From positions 1 to 6,554 of the forward strand of contig JAQBZY010000079.1 in assembly GCA_027620395.1 (NCBI GenBank): DNA of 6,554 nucleotides. The letters run 5' to 3'. A program made the position numbers and the translations under genes. Origin of the DNA: Pseudomonadota bacterium. Its GTDB lineage: Bacteria; Pseudomonadota; Alphaproteobacteria; Rhodospirillales; Casp-alpha2. The notes below the pieces were generated by a model, which had not been told where the DNA came from, did not search any database, and worked only from the letters and a program-made list of their open reading frames with translations. Below, in pieces: positions 5,317 through 6,554 of the stretch. Within the stretch, counting starts at the first letter, position 1, and each line of letters opens with the position of its first letter.

Positions 5317-6267
5317 TCATTTTATGAAGTCGTCGATGTAATCGTCGACGATCCGCTCGAGGCCGGTCTCATCCTTGAGGCCGAGCCCGAGTGCGCGGGT
5401 GGCATCCATCTCGGCTGGCCAACTGCCGACGATGCCGGCGATCTTCGGATCCGGCGCATCGACGATGGACCCCAATACGATGCCGCGGCGCTTGGCGACC
5501 GATTGCAAGGCCGCCGCCATCTCGGTGACGCTGGCCGTCTGGTTCGGAAAATTGACCACCCGGTCGTCGCCCAAGGACTTGAGCGGCACATCCAATAGCC
5601 GGATCAGGTTCTCGACCACCGTCCGATAGCCGCCGAGCATGACGCGGAGGCCCCTCGGCACCGGCAACCGGCATTCGACACCTGACAAGGGTTCTCTGAA
5701 CATGCCGCTGGCAAACGATGACGCCGCCGCGTTCGGTTTGCCGGGCCGGATGATCACCGTCGGCAGCCTTGCGGCGCGGCCATCCAGGAACCCCTTCCGG
5801 CTCATGTCGTTCAAGAACAACTCCGTCACCACCTTGGTCATGCCGTAGGTGTTCTGCGGCACTGGCCGCGTCATCTGATCGACCCGTGCCGGCATGGCGG
5901 CACCGCCGAAAATGGCCAGGCTCGACGTGAACAGGACTTTGGTCGCCGGTCCCTCTGCCCGGCAGGCATCCAACACATGCCGGCCACCGTCGATATTGAC
6001 CCGCATGGCGGCGTCGAAGTCCGCTTCCGAGCCGGCCGAGACCATCGACGCCAGATGAATGACCGCGCCGGCGCCTTTGATCAGCACATCCACAGTCGGT
6101 TTGTCGGAGATATCGCCGGTAACGAGGTTGACCCTACCATCGAGTGTCCCTAAGCCGCCCGGCGGCGCCACGACATCGAACAACGTAACATTGTCGCCCC
6201 GCCTGGTCAGCCGCTCGGCCAGCATTTGGCCGAGGAATCCGCAACCGCCGGTGATGACGATCTGCAT
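5317..6267 (-). CDS. denD: NAD-dependent SDR dehydrogenase, D-erythronate dehydrogenase (DenD)-like
   Basis: This is a 316-residue extended short-chain dehydrogenase/epimerase. The Rossmann motif TGGCGFLG (6-13) and Asp31 at the end of the second strand favour NAD over NADP. FTSSLAIFG (113-121) supplies the catalytic serine, and YGMTK (141-145) is the YxxxK pair. RPGKPNAAASSFASG (174-188) and the following REPLSG resemble the DenD subgroup, which oxidises D-erythronate to 2-oxo-tetronate in a catabolic route continued by OtnI, OtnK and OtnC. None of those partners is identified in the window, so the exact substrate is an inference; a generic sugar-acid dehydrogenase or epimerase is the alternative. 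AAGGAG (6280-6275) lies 7 nt before the ATG. The gene follows the MtnA-type gene by 17 bp, indicating cotranscription. A fragment of a paralogue lies just downstream. Confidence 0.85.
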   Translation of the reverse strand: MQIVITGGCGFLGQMLAERLTRRGDNVTLFDVVAPPGGLGTLDGRVNLVTGDISDKPTVDVLIKGAGAVIHLASMVSAGSEADFDAAMRVNIDGGRHVLDACRAEGPATKVLFTSSLAIFGGAAMPARVDQMTRPVPQNTYGMTKVVTELFLNDMSRKGFLDGRAARLPTVIIRPGKPNAAASSFASGMFREPLSGVECRLPVPRGLRVMLGGYRTVVENLIRLLDVPLKSLGDDRVVNFPNQTASVTEMAAALQSVAKRRGIVLGSIVDAPDPKIAGIVGSWPAEMDATRALGLGLKDETGLERIVDDYIDDFIK

Positions 6268-6283
6268 CGGTATTCTCCTTGAA

Positions 6284-6554
6284 TCAGCGGGCCCGTTCCG
6301 GGAACATTTTCTTGAGGCCGGTTTTGGTCGCCTTGCTGACTCCGCGCTCGGTGATCAGTCCGCTGACCAGACGCGCCGGCGTCACGTCGAAGGCCGGGTT
6401 GCCGGCCTTGGCACCATCGGGGACGATCTCGACGCTGACCACCTCCCCCGACGCCGTGCGGCCTTGAATCTTGGTAACCTCGGTGGCGCTGCGTTCCTCA
6501 ATTGGGATGTCGCGGCCGTTTTCAATAGTCCAGTCGATCGTCGGTGATGGTAAC
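6284..6554 (-). CDS. mtnA: MtnA-type aldose-1-phosphate isomerase, C-terminal part (truncated by window)
   Basis: The last 89 codons of a minus-strand gene run in from the window edge and end with TGA at 6286-6284. The visible residues include PTIDWTIENG, IPIEER (16-21 of the fragment) and NPAFDVTPARLV (52-63), then GLITERGV (65-72). This is the typical C-terminus of S-methyl-5-thioribose-1-phosphate isomerase and its eIF-2B alpha/beta/delta-like relatives, followed by a short basic tail. These enzymes convert methylthioribose-1-phosphate, or 5-deoxyribose-1-phosphate in the DrdI paralogues, to the ribulose-1-phosphate. The catalytic Cys and Asp lie upstream and cannot be checked, so MtnA and a DrdI-like paralogue remain equally possible. 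It lies immediately upstream of the DenD-like gene on the same strand. Confidence 0.88.
   Translation of the reverse strand, partial: LPSPTIDWTIENGRDIPIEERSATEVTKIQGRTASGEVVSVEIVPDGAKAGNPAFDVTPARLVSGLITERGVSKATKTGLKKMFPERAR

Overview
The window is a GC-rich piece of a proteobacterial chromosome. The best guess is an alphaproteobacterium, perhaps Rhodospirillales-like. This rests on the adjacent cytochrome b and cytochrome c1 genes of a bacterial bc1 complex, a cytochrome b with the insertion after the PEWY helix that I recall from Rhodobacter-type proteins, and generally GC-rich coding sequence. The taxon is an inference.

Layout. (1) Positions 1-1749 (+) hold the 3' part of cytochrome b and a complete cytochrome c1 gene, ending in a strong intrinsic terminator (1773-1807). 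(2) Positions 1855-2157 (-) encode a small, unrecognised exported protein with two cysteines, convergent with the bc1 genes and probably sharing their terminator. (3) Positions 2279-3502 (-) form a two-gene unit: a class II (L-fuculose-1-phosphate type) aldolase with a Phd/YefM antitoxin-like domain fused to its N-terminus, followed 24 bp later by a DHCW-motif cupin. (4) Positions 3503-3674 are an AT-rich divergent promoter region. It holds a 14-bp direct repeat (13/14 identical) directly against the aldolase start and a separate 13-bp tandem repeat (12/13 identical). (5) Positions 3675-5015 (+) encode a fumarase/aspartase-superfamily lyase, intermediate in its motifs between adenylosuccinate lyase and PcaB. 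(6) Positions 5016-5316 are intergenic. They contain a hairpin repeat that could act as a terminator, a 3' remnant of a second DenD-like gene, and a nested inverted-repeat element of about 108 bp. (7) Positions 5317-6554 (-) carry the end of an mtnA-type isomerase gene followed at 17 bp by a DenD-like (D-erythronate dehydrogenase) SDR gene.

How the genes may work together. The bc1 genes are respiratory housekeeping genes. The rest looks like a small-molecule carbon or salvage neighbourhood: an MtnA-type sugar-1-phosphate isomerase, a FucA-type aldolase, a DenD-type dehydrogenase, a cupin and a lyase. MtnA plus a FucA-like aldolase is the pair used in known routes that convert 5-methylthioribose or 5-deoxyribose phosphates to DHAP plus an aldehyde. 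The two genes are not adjacent here, so this link is only a hypothesis.

The most unusual object is the antitoxin-aldolase fusion with a repeated, partly palindromic operator-like sequence just in front of it. It suggests a metabolic enzyme that carries its own DNA-binding domain and represses its own promoter, with no toxin gene beside it.
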